Part shown: piece by piece, positions 1-13,640 of the stretch | How positions within the stretch are numbered: position 1 is the stretch's first letter | Layout: every line of letters begins with the position of its first letter | Source: Typhlomys cinereus | Taxonomy: Eukaryota; Chordata; Mammalia; Rodentia; Platacanthomyidae | Length of the DNA: 64,000 nt | NCBI GenBank assembly: GCA_023101885.1 | Contig: JALPQD010000075.1 | Location: 5,522,630-5,586,629 of the forward strand | Direction of reading: 5' to 3' | Program-made: the position numbers and the translations under genes | The notes under the pieces: model-generated | The model's input: only the letters and a program-made list of their open reading frames with translations | The model's database searches: none | What the model was told of the DNA's origin: nothing

Positions 1-1721
1 CAAGGAAGCCTGATGAAACTCGGAGCCCTTTCCAGAAAAAACAGTTGGCATGAATACGAGTGGTGTTTACTAGAAAACTAACCTGCTTCCAGCAGACAGA
101 AGACAATGCCACTGATACTAAACAAAAATGTGCGTGTGCTGCTTCCATGTCGGGAGGCGGGCTCCATGGGCGTCCCTGCCCACTGCCAAACATTTTCCCA
201 GCGCCACATCTGCCTTCCTTTGGACGAGTTCCTTGCTAAAACAAATAGGACTAACAAATAATCTTTGACAGCAAATGCTCATAAAGACAAACAATGAAAG
301 CTGCTATGTTGTGTTTCTTAGGGCAGCCGTAGTGTGTGATTGCCGCACACAGAAGCAAAGGTCCCAGAAGTCAGGCTTTTAGCAACCTTCCTTGGCAACT
401 CACTAATGCTCCTAGTTTGGGGCAATGGTGGACCCCTCTCTAAACTGTCACGGCATGTCTATATGGTGTCTATGTGCAAGATCGGGCAACTGCGGAAGCC
501 AGCATAAAAGCACACACAAGGAACACCACTTTGACCATCCTGGCAGCTCATGAAAGTGTCATTTAGCCTTATCTAATCTGGTGCCTGTTTCATCACAGGG
601 AGAGCCAATAATACAAACCTTTGTGTTGAAGGAAGGAGGAAAAGCTCACCCAGGCTAGCCCGGCTGTTCTCCTGTGACCTGGCCCCTCTGCAGAATAGTT
701 AGGCAGGGCTTTACCGTCCTAGGTGAGAAAATGATGGATGTGCAGGGGAACTGGGGGGCAGACACAGCTAAGAGCCTAGTTTCCTCTTCCCATCTATTCA
801 GGAAGGACGTCAGCGAGGCAGACTAAACATGGGCTCTGTTCAGGGTTCTGAGTGGGGGCCTGTGGCTTCCTCGAGCACAGCAGCGTCTACAAGGGGACCT
901 TCCTCCACCCTGGGGAGACGAAGACCTCCTGGCTAGTCTTGGAGAGAAGTAGGACAGGCCCACAGGGTTGTAGTCAGCTGGGACCTGGGTGCTCACTGGG
1001 GAATCTCACCTCACAGTGCTCATGGCCGGCACTCAGTAGAGTCTTCTAGGTGCCCTGGGCATCACTGTGGTGGTGGCTAATGCCCCCACCCCGCATTCAC
1101 ACCACCCTGTGCGTGGGAATACAGCTGACTGTCCCGCTGTGGAGATGGTGACCTAACACCTAAGGTCCCCTCCACTCCTCTGCCCAGAAGCTCTTCAGTC
1201 AGCCTCCTTCGCCCCGCTGTTACTCTCTGGATCTGTCCTCTAGACCCAGATCAACAGATGAGCCAGAGAGGAATTTCTAGGAAGGAAGCAAGGCTCGAGG
1301 TGTGCTTGGCTCCCCTCTCTCCTGTTCATCTCTCCCTCATCTCTGCCCTGTTTCTTACCCTCTTCCCAGACAAATAAGTCTTCCACTTGCATCAGACAGG
1401 TAGGATTTAAAGTCAAGGAACCCAGCTGCGCACTGCAGGAAGGTTAGACTAGACTTCACCAGTGTGGGCAAGACCTCTTGTGAGTCTCGGTTTCCCTTTC
1501 ACAGTTCCCACGGTCTGTCTTGGTCTGTCTTCGATGAGGAGTTCTGGCAGGGGGTCCTGTAAACCAGCTACAGTTTTGGCATCCCATCCCTTCCGAGGAA
1601 GCCAGGTACTCCCTCCAGCTCACTGGAGAATCTTCCTTGAAGAAAGAAAATGGAGGGGAACCCCCAGATGGCATTCAAAAAGACAGAAAAACAACCTTCA
1701 GCAGGGAGGTTTACTTATTTA
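1..1721. other. Upstream intergenic flank, no gene seen
   Basis: Ordinary mixed-composition DNA with only short open frames (about 105 codons or less), no recognisable protein similarity and no clear exon. It lies 7-9 kb upstream of Foxc1. The neighbouring forkhead genes known in this cluster (Foxq1, Foxf2) are not present here. Confidence 0.6.
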
Positions 1722-1850
1722 TTCACTCAGGAGGCTGAGGCAGGAGGATATGGGTTCAATGTTCAACTGGGCTACTTAGTGGAAGGTCCCTTGTCTAACA
1801 TTTGTGAAGTCTTGGGATCAATTCCCAATAGCAAATAAATAAGTGAATAG
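1722..1850 (+). repeat. B1/ID-like composite SINE
   Basis: An Alu/B1-like segment (gaggctgaggcaggagga, then a degenerate run ending in a 'gggctactta' type motif) is followed by an ID-like 3' part (gggatcaattccc) and an A-rich tail (aaataaataagtg). This B1 plus ID arrangement is a rodent SINE type. The copy is old and diverged, so exact ends are approximate. Confidence 0.65.
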
Positions 1851-3349
1851 ATAAACATCATGCTCAGATCTATCTTATTTGTCCCATTCATGTCCCTGGT
1901 GTGAGCATCTCTGGAATCATATATAATTGTGCAGATCCAGTGCAAATCCAAAATACTTTGCATATCCAGTAGATTTAAGCAATGATATGTGCAGACATTC
2001 TTCCTAATGGTTATTCGCATGGACCCTTGCATAGAAGTCCTGCCAAGGGCATCCTGTATGTGCTTGGCTGCTAAAATCCATGTCACAGGCAAGGCCCCCG
2101 CATATTTGTTAATTGAATAGCTTAGTAAAGGCATCATTGATTTGAAATGCAATTTAAAAACTTTTGATACCTGAAATATAGGTGAAACATGCCATTGCTG
2201 ACATATAACAATTTAATTAATAATTCCTGTTATTGACATATAAATGATGTACTTAGAAATGGCATCATAAGATCCAATGATGTGCAGTAATTTAGCTTCT
2301 TTCAGTTTTGCTTTTCTCCAGTGAAAGTGCAGACAGCAGCATCAAAGTCTGGGACTTTGCAAGGATTAAACAGTGTGTCGATTTCTAGCACTTGGCAGAA
2401 TGACAATATAAGTGTTTGTCCGCACATTTGAAGTGTCCTTATTATCATGGTTACAGTGTCTATGTTTAAGAATAGAGAAATAGTCTAGCAAAGGAAGTTA
2501 CTTTGAATTAGCATTCAAGCTTTGGCCTCAACCAAGCTTTGGGGAGGAAAAGTAGATGTTCCATTTGATGGGTGGAGAGATTTTCTAATTCCAGCTAGGG
2601 TATTTGTAACCTCAAGCCAAAAGGGAGAGAGCAAAAGTAAGTTTTGGGGTGAAATCTGGTGTCATAGCCAGTGTTTGGCAGACACGAGGTTCAATGTCCA
2701 GCACCAAAGGAGACAACAGAGTAGGGGGGATCTGGATCTGTTGCCTTATTTTGTAGTTTAAATCTGGTCAGCTATTAATGCTAAGAAACCCATAAGTAAA
2801 TACTATGGCGAGTGCCTCTTTTCTGTGCACATATTTATTACTATCTAATATTCTGTGGACATTTGCCTATCTACCGGAGTCTGTCTTTTCTTACAGTTTG
2901 ACTTCCAAACTAAACAGCACTCACTAATCCCAATGCATACCTCCTCCGGTGCCAGGGCCGAGCCAGAGTCTGCGTCTGTCTTGTATGTAAATACTGGCGC
3001 GCCTCTCCACGGGCAGAGTCGTAGGTGTGCACGTCTGTTCTCACGCGGTTACTCCGGGTGTGTAAATACATGCGGGGGTGTGAGACCTCACCAGCGGCCA
3101 CCATCACTGACACTCACTAGTCCTGTTCTTTAAACTTGCTCTTTGGAAGTTCAGTTTAGGGCAGTGAGGACCAAGGGACGGTTTAAAAACACGTTTTCCT
3201 GGAAACCAGCAGTCTTCATTTGCAACTTTTATTGGCAGACCTGGCGGTCAGTAAATGCATTCCTTGGCATCTCCCAGAATGTAATTGACTTAATGCAGCG
3301 GCCTTGCTTTTTCTGTAATGTGTACATTAGTGCAAAGGGGCCGCCTGGA
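1851..3349. other. Intergenic flank, no gene seen
   Basis: AT-rich from about 2.1 to 2.5 kb, with a possible degraded ID-like fragment near 2.67-2.72 kb. CpG density rises after 2.94 kb towards the adjoining GC-rich patch. No exon or RNA gene is recognisable. Confidence 0.5.
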
Positions 3350-4560
3350 AAGAATGTGTCGCCGGTGGCAGGGCGCCCCACTCCCAAGTCACTTCCGCTC
3401 TAGGGACCAGAACGCCGCAGGTCTGTGCCTGCGATTCCGCGATGCTCGCCGCGGCACTAGTGAGAGATGCTGATTGCGAAAACAAGGAACCAGACTCTGC
3501 AGGGCTTCGTTTCAGCGGCGGGGTCCTCTGCGCGACCCGCTTCCCGCGGGAGGCTCGGGGGGGGGGGGAACCGGCCTCCGCGGGCTCCCGGGCGACTGCA
3601 GAGGCCCAGCACGCGCGGAGCCGCGGGCGGCAGGGGGCGCTCGGAACCTGCGCAGAGCCACGGCCGTTCCAAGGACTCGGCAGGCGCGGGACTGACCCGG
3701 GGACCCGCGCCCCAAGTCCGGAAGCCTCAGCCCGGCTCTGTCGAAGCCTAGGGTTTCCGCACCTTCCTCTCGGCTTTGGACGCGCTGGCCGAGAACCGGT
3801 GGGAAGCAAACGGACAGAGGAAGGGGCTCCGAGTCCCCGCGCCCGGCGGCGGCGTCCCTCGCGTCGTCCTGGGAGGCACGTTGCACCCAGCTAATGCCGA
3901 CCTCGTCCCTGGCCTACGATGTGCAAACTCCCAGCCCAACCCAGCCCCACTGCTTCCTGTAAGGTGCGGGTGCGAGGCGACGGCCGCTCGCCTCCCCCAG
4001 GCCCAGCTGTATGTCGGAGCGGCGGAGGGCTCCCGGGGCGGCAAGGTGTGCCCGAACACTCGTCCAGAGTTCGGCCAAGCGGGCAGTGCTAGGGGTGAGG
4101 GCCCCAGGGCAAAGTCTCCCTGGGCATCGGGGAGAAGGCTCGCTGCAGCGTCGTGTCTGAGCGCCAGGTAGTGAGTGAGCTAGCAAGAGCCCTGCGCCTG
4201 CAAGGTGCAGCCGTCCTCGCGGGCCTGGGAGCCCGAGTCCTCCGAGGGTCTGTCGGGCAGACGCCCCCTGCCAAGGCACGTCGGTGCTGGACGCGTTTCC
4301 TCCCCAGCCTGGGGAAGGCGCCTTCTCCTGGACGTCCCCCGCCAGCCGGCGCCTGCTTACACCCCACAGTCTGGCTTTTCCCTCCGCTGGGGCCTGGAGA
4401 CCTGCTTGCCTTCTGCAGGCCGCCCCGCCGAGCAGAGTTGGAAAGCGGCTCTTTCCCTCCAGGTTCTTCCAGGCTGTCGCCGCGGGCTTCGGAGTGCCAG
4501 GGCACGCACGGCGTGCGCAACTTATCCTTTCCATGACACACTTTTGACACAATTTTATTG
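3350..4560. promoter_or_regulatory. CpG-rich patch (candidate CpG island) 4-5 kb upstream of Foxc1
   Basis: Dense CpG dinucleotides and high GC contrast sharply with the AT-rich flanks on both sides. Long open frames occur in several frames on both strands, as expected when stop codons are rare in GC-rich DNA, so they are not evidence of coding. CpG islands of this kind often accompany developmental regulators and can serve as promoters for upstream non-coding transcripts. In human a lncRNA (FOXCUT) lies upstream of FOXC1, but I cannot show an equivalent here. Confidence 0.6.
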
Positions 4561-5843
4561 TTATTCTGAGTTTTTTGAGAGGTGACAATTCGATTCTTCA
4601 TCTACCTGTTTCTGGGGGGGAACCCCGTCTTCCGTGGCCAGGCATAACGTAAAAGATTTATTTCCCCAGTGTTTGTGGCCCCTTTGGCTTTGCTCTGAAG
4701 CCACAAAACGCACCGAGACCGCGGCGGCCTGCAGAGAGACGACAAATGGTCCAGCGGAGGGGGTGAAGAGCAGGTGATGTCTCTTGCTGTAAGCAGTTAA
4801 CCGGGGCTAAGGAAGGGGCTTTCTGAGAACTAAAGGAGAACCTGGTATTATCACATCACACCAAGTTCCCGCGGAAAGCCTCCGCCAATTAATTCGATCA
4901 AGCTGTAAGGCGATGTATCTTATTGTGCCTTTGGATTAAATGAAAGACAGACATTCTTTTCGTTTATTGTAGGAATTATTCTTTCTACGGTGTTGCAGAA
5001 CTTGTGCTCATAAATCCCCCCAACCAAGAAGGAAAAGTCCGAAGTTCAGTCACCCAGATGTTTTCCCCCCACACCTTCTCCCTCCGCTGAGAAGTCACAC
5101 GGATGATAAATGCTCACTGGTGGCCTGATGGTTTGATAACGAATAACAGGACATTCTCCCCTCCTGCTTGCTTCGGATCAACGCAAAGGAGGCCAAATGG
5201 AGAACTGAAGCAATTATCTAGACAGTTCTAAGACACCTCCACTCGGACTCTTCCTCTCTTGTCTGTGGAGGCAGTGAGTGTGTAGGAAGAGGGGGATATT
5301 CCAGTCCCACGGCTAGGTCAGTCCCCTTAACCTCCCACTTCGTTTTCCATCAGCATGAGAAAGGATGCGGGTATGCCAAACATCTCTAACCCTGTTGGGA
5401 CCCCCTTCTTCCATCCCCTCAATATTCCTTTCCTGTGTTAACTTCTGCGCCAGGAGAGATCCCTGGGGCCAGGACACAGACATCTGAATCTCTTACCCAC
5501 TGAAAGACTTCCTAAACTGAACACAAAGCGTGGAGAATCTCGACAGCGGTGGAAAAAGAGCTGACTGGGGCTGAGGGGGTCCCAGAAGAGGGGGAGAGCA
5601 ATCTGCGCATCGGAGCCCCTTGAGAGTGAATTTCTTCTCCGCCCCAGCTCAATTCTCACTCGTTTTACTTGAAAAGGGGAAAAGAGCTCCCTGCACGCTG
5701 TCGCTGTTGTCCTCCCCCTCCCGCCATTCCCGCGGTGTCTCCGCGTCCCGATCTAAGCATTTCCTGGAGATCTCACCACATCCCCCTTCCTGGTGCTTTT
5801 GTGCTGGAGGGGCCCCGCGGAGGCCAGGATTGAACCATTTCTG

Positions 5844-5851
5844 TGACGTCA
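5844..5851. promoter_or_regulatory. Perfect cAMP response element palindrome
   Basis: The 8-bp palindrome TGACGTCA matches the full CRE bound by CREB/ATF dimers. It sits in a locally GC-rich segment about 2.5 kb upstream of the predicted Foxc1 start. Single matches can arise by chance, so occupancy is unknown. Confidence 0.45.
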
Positions 5852-6441
5852 CGCCCCGTCCTCAAATCTAAAATCCCGTCCGTGAGCGCTGGGGATTGTA
5901 ATCCTGCCTGGAGGGTCGAAGAGGGACTGGGGGCGTTGTGCCGGACAGGGGAGTTACCAAACAGCCTTTACCGCTGTCTCCCGTAAGGCCTTCAGGCTGC
6001 AAGGACTAAAGGTGTCAGAGAAGTCGAAGGAGTCCGGCTAGGCGTTTCTACTCAAGGGTAGCAAGGGAGACCTATGACTATCCTGTGGAGCAGGAAAGCA
6101 CCCAAACTTTAATCCGAAAATGAAAACTTTAGTTTGCTCCCGCAAAAGACGGCATTTTAGCGTCCGAGCAACGCCAGTAACAACAATAATAAAATAGTCA
6201 AGTGCTTGAAATACAATCAAACCGTTCATTGGAGGTTTGCTTCGGAGTAAGCCCATAAAACCCAAATGCAAATATCTTTTTCTGGCGAATATCCAGAGCT
6301 AAATCATGGAAAGTCGATCTGTGTAAAACTGTATAAAACTTCCCTTCCTCCCCCCTCCACCCATGTCAGATACTAATTTCACAAAAGCAATTTTTACATT
6401 CAAACACAGCTGTTTTTCGACTTGCTATTTAAAGACCAACC

Positions 6442-6448
6442 TGTTTAC
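6442..6448. promoter_or_regulatory. Forkhead-type site TGTTTAC
   Basis: TGTTTAC is the reverse complement of GTAAACA, the core recognised by forkhead proteins, a family that includes the product of this locus. It could allow autoregulation or control by another Fox protein. A 7-bp match is weak on its own, and a perfect CArG box lies about 100 bp downstream. Confidence 0.35.
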
Positions 6449-6543
6449 ACCTCGATGGGTTGGGGTGGGGGGATTTGTGGCTCTGTAAAGGCTGAACAGC
6501 AAACTGTGTATTGCAGAGCCTTGTCCGCTGGAATATGGAAGCC

Positions 6544-6553
6544 CCATATTTGG
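6544..6553. promoter_or_regulatory. Perfect CArG box (SRF site)
   Basis: CCATATTTGG fits the SRF consensus CC(A/T)6GG exactly. It lies about 1.85 kb upstream of the predicted Foxc1 transcription start, in repeat-free AT-rich DNA. SRF control of mesenchymal and vascular genes makes the location plausible, but nothing in the sequence proves binding. Confidence 0.45.
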
Positions 6554-7639
6554 AAAACAAACCTGTTACCGAGTTTATCTGCCCACACTGCTGTGTGCTC
6601 ACAGTTTAAAGACCAAATGCAAGGTGTTGATGACCTTTCCTTTCTAACTGTTCATCAGTGGAAATCAGACCCACAACTGATAGTCAACGACACTAGAACT
6701 TATGAAGTTATCAGTAAGCCTAGCTAGAAGCTGGACACGAATTCATTTCTGAAGACTAGTGACTTTCACCATTCCCACCCCCAGGTTCAAACGCTCTTAG
6801 GAATCACCTTCACCTGACAAATACACTAATTCTAACTCATTCATCCCTTGGTCTTGCAAACCACCTGGAAAAGAAGAGGGTCCTCTAGTGAACCAAGTGC
6901 ACAGCAGGCTCTTGAGCAACTCCAGGGCGGGAGAAGGTCTTCGAAAAAAAAAAAAAAAGGTCTTCCTCCTCCCTTGACATTAAGGTCCGTTTCGAAATTA
7001 CATACGTGTCTCCAAGGATCACACTGCTGCGCCTGCTACATCAGCTTCTTCGACGTCTCTCAATGAAGCTGCAATTAGAATTGCCCTGCAGCAGAGAGGA
7101 CTCAAGCCGGGAAGCCAAAAGGGGCTGCCATTGAGTTAAAGGTCGGCAGGGCTTGGAGAAGCGGAGGTGTAAAAAATGTCACATACCCTTCCTTACCGAG
7201 TCTCCAACCCACCTCTTCTTTTGACTCCTAGTTAAAGATTTCGACTCCCGTCTGAGCAAGAGTCTTTTCTAGAACCGAGATGCAGTCTCTGCAGGCACAG
7301 TGAGGCCCGTTCTTTCTTGATCCTTGTTTCTTTCCCTGTCCGGTGTCCCCATCTCCCTTCCAGCTATCCGGAGACTGCAAAGCTTAGGGGCCCACGTGAA
7401 TAATGGAGTGCTCCGTGCTTAACCTAGAGTCGCTGCGCCTGCAGATGAGACGGGAAACACTCCCCCCCCCCCCAAATGCAGCCACTATCTCAGCAAAGGC
7501 TGTGGCCCGTGCTGGTGGAGATGGATACGACCTTGGGGGGAAGCATTAAGTTCTCCCCGTGTTTATGTCATCACACCTGCTAATGTCACAGAGCCCGAAG
7601 CTGACTGCCCCTTTGAACCGAAACGTGCAAATGGGACGG

Positions 7640-10600
<2,961 letters not shown>

Positions 10601-11265
10601 CCCCTCCGCGGCCGACCTGAATGGAACCCCGAGGCAGGAACAGTGAAAGAACCCAGCAATGCAAAATCGAAACTAAAAACATCCAGTTTTTAAAACTTGA
10701 GAAAATTTACACCAGCGAGCAGAATCCCTTCCCAGATTCAACTCACCAGCACCAGCTCAAGGAAAAACCTATTTTCTTAAAAAAGATTAATGCAGAACCT
10801 CTTCTTCCACTTTGCCTTACCTAAGTAAACAAAACCGTAAACTATTTTGTACAAAGACAGCAAAATCATGGTTTGTTAAAGGACAGTGTTACTCCAGATA
10901 ACACGTAAGTTTCTTGCTTTCCGAAACGCCCTTTCCTGCGCCTTCCTCTTGCCCCTTGCCTCTGCCTTGCCTTTCACCTGTAAGATAGTATTTTATCCTA
11001 TGTTGAAAGAAGGGGGAAAGTCCCCGTTTATGAAAATCGCTTTCTTTTTATTCATGGACTTGTTTTAAAATGTAAATTGCAACATAGTAATTTATTTTTA
11101 ATTTGTAGTTGGATGTTATGGACCAAACGCCAGAAAGTGTTCCAAAAGCTGACGTTAAATTGCCTGAAACTTTAAATTGTGCTTTTCCTCTCATTATAAA
11201 AAGGGAAATTGTATTAATCTTATTCTATCATCCTTTTCTTTTGTTGAACATACTCATTGTTTATT

Positions 11266-11271
11266 AATAAA
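11266..11271 (+). terminator. Foxc1: Proximal poly(A) signal AATAAA
   Basis: Canonical hexamer 666 bp after the stop codon, followed by T-rich sequence. Use of this site would give the short 3'UTR form. Confidence 0.55.
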
Positions 11272-11759
11272 TTGCCATTCAGTTTGAATGATACCTATAT
11301 GTCTGAATACTTTAATATAAAGTTAAGATTTCAGAGCGAAAGTATTAGGAGTTATCTGTTCGCTGCCAAGTCTCTGAAATATGGAGAAGCACTCTTCTAA
11401 TTCATGTCAAATTTCCCTACAAGTTTTTCTGTTTGTTTAGTAGATTTTTCTGCAAAAACTATGTAGTCAACTTGCTTTGTGTCTAGTAAAAGATAATTTC
11501 CTAAACAGATCTGAGTTGACATATAAACAAATACTTTTTCTCTGTAATGACAGAAGATGATTTGGCAATTTTTAAGCCATGAATCAACAACAGTGTTACC
11601 ACAGTGGTACCTGTATGTAGAGATGCAAATGTGCTCATGATACTCACAGATGGCTCTTGGCTCTTGGATCCAATATAAAACTATAATGAGTATTACAAAT
11701 ACCTGTGAGCCAGATGTTGAATTTTGTCTCTCTTAACTTCAGTGCTTTGTAAGCGGAAA

Positions 11760-11765
11760 AATAAA
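11760..11765 (+). terminator. Foxc1: Internal poly(A) signal AATAAA
   Basis: Canonical hexamer in an AT-rich context about 1.16 kb after the stop codon. It may or may not be used. Confidence 0.3.
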
Positions 11766-12050
11766 CCAATTTTAAAAATGTATCCACATTTACAATTCTT
11801 CACGTATCACACAGAAGGATTGTTTTTTAATATAAATATACTGCGGGTTGGAAATGGATATTTAATCTTGGAGAAACTTTTGGAAGATGTTTGTAGAACC
11901 ATTTCTTTAAAAGATGTAAAGCAATAAGAAGGCAGAACATCAGTCTAGGGCGGTTTCTTTTCAAACCAATTTTTCTTGTTAATTTACAGCTAAATCTAGG
12001 GGGTAATTCGGATTGGCCCTTCCCCCTTTTGTAAATAACCCAGGAAATGT

Positions 12051-12056
12051 AATAAA
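12051..12056 (+). terminator. Foxc1: Distal poly(A) signal AATAAA
   Basis: Canonical hexamer about 1.45 kb after the stop codon, close to the 3'UTR length I recall for human FOXC1. Confidence 0.45.
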
Positions 12057-12080
12057 TTCATTATCTTAGGGTGATCTGCC

Positions 12081-12090
12081 CTGTCAATCA
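12081..12090. promoter_or_regulatory. Perfect PBX-MEIS/PREP composite site
   Basis: CTGTCAATCA is the exact reverse complement of TGATTGACAG, the decamer bound by PBX with MEIS or PREP TALE-homeodomain partners. It lies in the distal 3'UTR or just past a poly(A) site, in an AT-rich, repeat-free stretch with further TAAT- and SOX-like cores (12.19-12.24 kb). Confidence 0.5.
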
Positions 12091-12251
12091 GACTTGGGGA
12101 GATGGCGATTTGATTACAGACATTCAGGCCTTCAAGTTTGCTTTTGAGATAATGCAAGTTCCTATCTGCCGCTCCTATCTAGAGGCAACACTTAAGCAGT
12201 AATTGCTGTTGCTTGTTGTCAAAATTTGATCATTGTTAAAGGATTGTTGCA

Positions 12252-12257
12252 AATAAA
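12252..12257 (+). terminator. Foxc1: Most distal poly(A) signal AATAAA
   Basis: Canonical hexamer just before composition switches to the CpG-rich intergenic patch. It is the likely outer limit of the Foxc1 transcript. Confidence 0.45.
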
Positions 12258-12279
12258 TACACTCTAATTTCAGTGGGGA

Positions 12280-13640
12280 AAAAAAACCGCCTTACGTGGC
12301 CTCTGATTCACTTGGTTCCTCCCCCAGAGCCGTAACCTAATAGCCAGGGAACGTCGCAGCGACACGGGCACCGTGTCTCCTTGGGTCAGGCCGGCCTCAC
12401 TGCTGCCTTGAAATCTGCGCCCGGCAGTCCCGGCTCTATTCCTGGGGCTGCCCGGCCGCGTCGGGTTACCCTTTCTGGGTGATGGCAAGGGAGGGGTGAA
12501 GGTAGAGAAGTCCCAGACAAATCTCCCTGGTGCCTCACTCCACTTGGGGGTGTAGAGCGTGGAGCTGGGATTTGTGCACGCAGCGGGGGCCTGAGCCGGG
12601 TCGTCTAGGCTGCCCTGGGGACCTGCCGCAGGTCACCCACGGCCCTGGCCCTGGCAGCCCGACCCGATGGCAGGCGACCGGCACGCTCTCCGGCGTCCGT
12701 CTCTACGGTCCGGAGGCGGCCAGCGGAGACCCGCGGCCAGCCCGGCCCGGCCGCCTCGCCGAGTCCCTCGAGCGGCGTGCACCCCGCCGCCGGCTCCCCG
12801 ACGCTGCGGGGCCCGGGGCTCCCCGGCTAATGAGCTGTAATTACCGCTGCGGCTTCTGTCTGCGTGGCCGCGGCTTCCTCCTCCCCCGCACTCCCACCGC
12901 GCTCGGCTCCCGTGGCGTCCCAGGCCTCCCCCCAAATAAGGTGTTCGGGGGAGAAAACGGAGTCCAAACAGACCCGTGATGTGGATGGGTTAATTACAGG
13001 TGGGCGCGCGGAGGCGGCCCGGGGCGGACGCGTGCGAGCGCGGGGCTCGAGGGTCGCCGCGGGCGCGGGGACCGCGCGGCGCTGCCCGCTCCCTCCCTCG
13101 CCCCGCGCGCTCCTGGCGCGGCCTCCCGCTCGCGTTTCCTCCTCGCTCGCCGCCTTTGTTCCGCAGACTCACGTGTGTTTGGAGCCCGGCCGGGGTGGGA
13201 AGGTCACAGGCACTTCAGGGCTCACGGGTGACAGCGGGTCCCGCAGGCCCGGCGGCCACGCAGAGGGAGCCGCGAGGGTGCCTGTCCTGCCCCTGCCCGC
13301 CCGGGCCCACCGACCCGGACCTGGCGGCCTCCGCGGCCTGGCTGCGTCCTCGCGCACGCGTCCGGAGGGGCCGGAGGACGCGCGTGGGATCGGCCCGCGC
13401 CCCACCGCAGCCTAGGAACCGCCTGGGCCCAGGCGACGGGATAGAACCACTTTCCTCGCGGGGAGCCTGCGGGAGTATGCGGTGCAGAGGGGCGGCGAGC
13501 AAGAGACTGGCTGGCTCCCACCGGAGGAGGGCCCTTCCTCACCCTCCGCGACACGGAGTGTTTTGGGGGCGCCCTGGACCCTTCTTTTTCTGGGCCGGCA
13601 GCTGTGACTTCTGCGGCTCTTCAGAAGCCTCTCGCCTTAT
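12280..13640. promoter_or_regulatory. CpG-rich patch downstream of Foxc1
   Basis: Strongly GC- and CpG-rich DNA with long stop-poor frames on both strands in overlapping positions, none resembling a known protein. It includes a TAAT...TAATTA homeodomain pair at 12828-12843. It most likely represents an extra CpG island of the Foxc1 domain; such islands are often Polycomb-bound (family knowledge, not shown here). Confidence 0.5.

Larger units (their letters stand above)
4561..7639. other. Foxc1 5' non-coding flank, candidate enhancer DNA
   Basis: No gene is visible. The stretch is free of recognisable interspersed repeats, as is common around developmental genes. It contains AT-rich blocks with homeodomain- and forkhead-type core motifs (4.88-5.22 kb and 6.28-6.72 kb) between GC-richer parts (5.6-6.0 kb). 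Individual motifs are listed separately. Enhancer function is inferred only from position and motif content. Confidence 0.45.
10601..12275 (+). other. Foxc1: Foxc1 3' untranslated region (probable extent)
   Basis: From the TGA at 10598-10600 the sequence turns abruptly AT-rich, with ATTTA/TTTATTTTTAA-type elements near 11.09 kb typical of unstable mRNAs. Four AATAAA hexamers occur, the last at 12252-12257. A 3'UTR of about 0.7 to 1.65 kb is therefore possible, in line with the long 3'UTRs of mammalian FOXC1. The exact cleavage site is inferred. Confidence 0.7.
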
